DNA from: Cordylochernes scorpioides
Lineage: Eukaryota; Arthropoda; Arachnida; Pseudoscorpiones; Chernetidae
Direction of reading: 5' to 3'
NCBI GenBank assembly: GCA_030710605.1
Contig: CP092864.1
Coordinates: forward strand, 137,083,255 to 137,147,254
Length of the DNA: 64,000 nt
Part shown: piece by piece, positions 63,676-64,000 of the stretch
Layout: every line of letters begins with the position of its first letter
Position numbering within the stretch: position 1 is the stretch's first letter
The notes under the pieces: model-generated
Databases searched by the model: none
Seen by the model: only the letters and a program-made list of their open reading frames with translations
Told to the model about the DNA's origin: nothing
Translations under genes and position numbers: made by a program

Positions 63676-64000
63676 TTAGCCTTTAATGATTAATCAAGAA
63701 TGGCTATTTGGTTAATTATTGAATTATTGAAAATCGATTAATAAGTTAATATTTATTTCGATAGATGACGCAAGCCATCAATAACTTTCAGTTGCACGAT
63801 AAGGAGATGCTTTTTTTTTTCACAGTAAAGAAATAGTTACCATGTTCCCAGCTGTAAAGGTAAACCATCATAAAACCAACAAGGAAAGTTAATCTAGACA
63901 ACTAATCTTACAAATGGGAGTGAATCTTCTTTGTTCAGTTCCATTATGTCAAGTCGTGTGTTTGTTCTGTTCGCAAGGTGTAATCTTCGACGTCGTGGAA
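63676..64000. other. PLE-type arm, then unassigned window edge
   Basis: 63676-63815 is the arm sequence that also follows the PLE at 14437-15171 (TTGCACGATAAGGAGATGC). 63816-64000 has no recognised feature. Confidence 0.5.

Overview
The window looks like AT-rich, repeat-dominated nuclear DNA from an arthropod, possibly a spider-like chelicerate. That placement is inference, from the mix of elements: mariner transposases of the GDETWVYGYDPETK type, a Copia retrotransposon primed by initiator tRNA-Met, several APE-type LINEs, Helitrons, tRNA-derived SINEs, and many remnants of Penelope-like elements (PLEs). I found no convincing complete host gene. One acidic ORF ending at a splice-donor-like GTAAGT (8627-8899) and one ORF beside a minisatellite (9565-9795) are the only non-transposon coding candidates.

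Layout. 0-9 kb: a Helitron carrying two tRNA-Gly copies, inverted PLE-type repeats, LINE tails and MITEs. 9.5-12.8 kb: a 63-bp minisatellite split by a palindrome, then a 666-bp Helitron with clear ends. 13-17 kb: a PLE with its GIY-YIG endonuclease, then a TA-flanked MITE whose end is tandemly expanded. 18-23 kb: LINE tails, SINEs and nested MITEs. 23.6-28 kb: a frameshifted LINE reverse transcriptase, a mariner split by a hAT element with an 8-bp target duplication, and a Helitron end. 28.3-32.8 kb: a nearly complete Copia element inserted in a PLE. 34-40.8 kb: LINE remnants (one with a 2A-like motif and an ORF1-UAG-endonuclease arrangement), a cluster of hammerhead-like motifs, SINEs and a 123-bp tandem array. 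41-50 kb: a second Helitron, two more mariners, and a 53-bp satellite with 633-bp higher-order periodicity. 50-64 kb: diverged tandem repeats, LINE ends, a long near-perfect hairpin, a second PLE interrupted by a small insertion with a 14-bp duplication, three further minisatellites and a third Helitron.

The most striking theme is some 30 short motifs with hammerhead-ribozyme architecture: a CUGANGA-like box, stem II, GAAA, a tiny palindromic stem III, a cleavage-type triplet, and a closing stem I. They fall into several families with different sequences, sit in or next to PLE sequence, and often occur as inverted pairs. Stem I, and in one family the core 3/8 pair, changes on both sides at once between copies, so the base pairing looks maintained. 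Hammerheads in PLEs are established; the variant families here deserve a test. All assignments are by eye, without alignment or database search.
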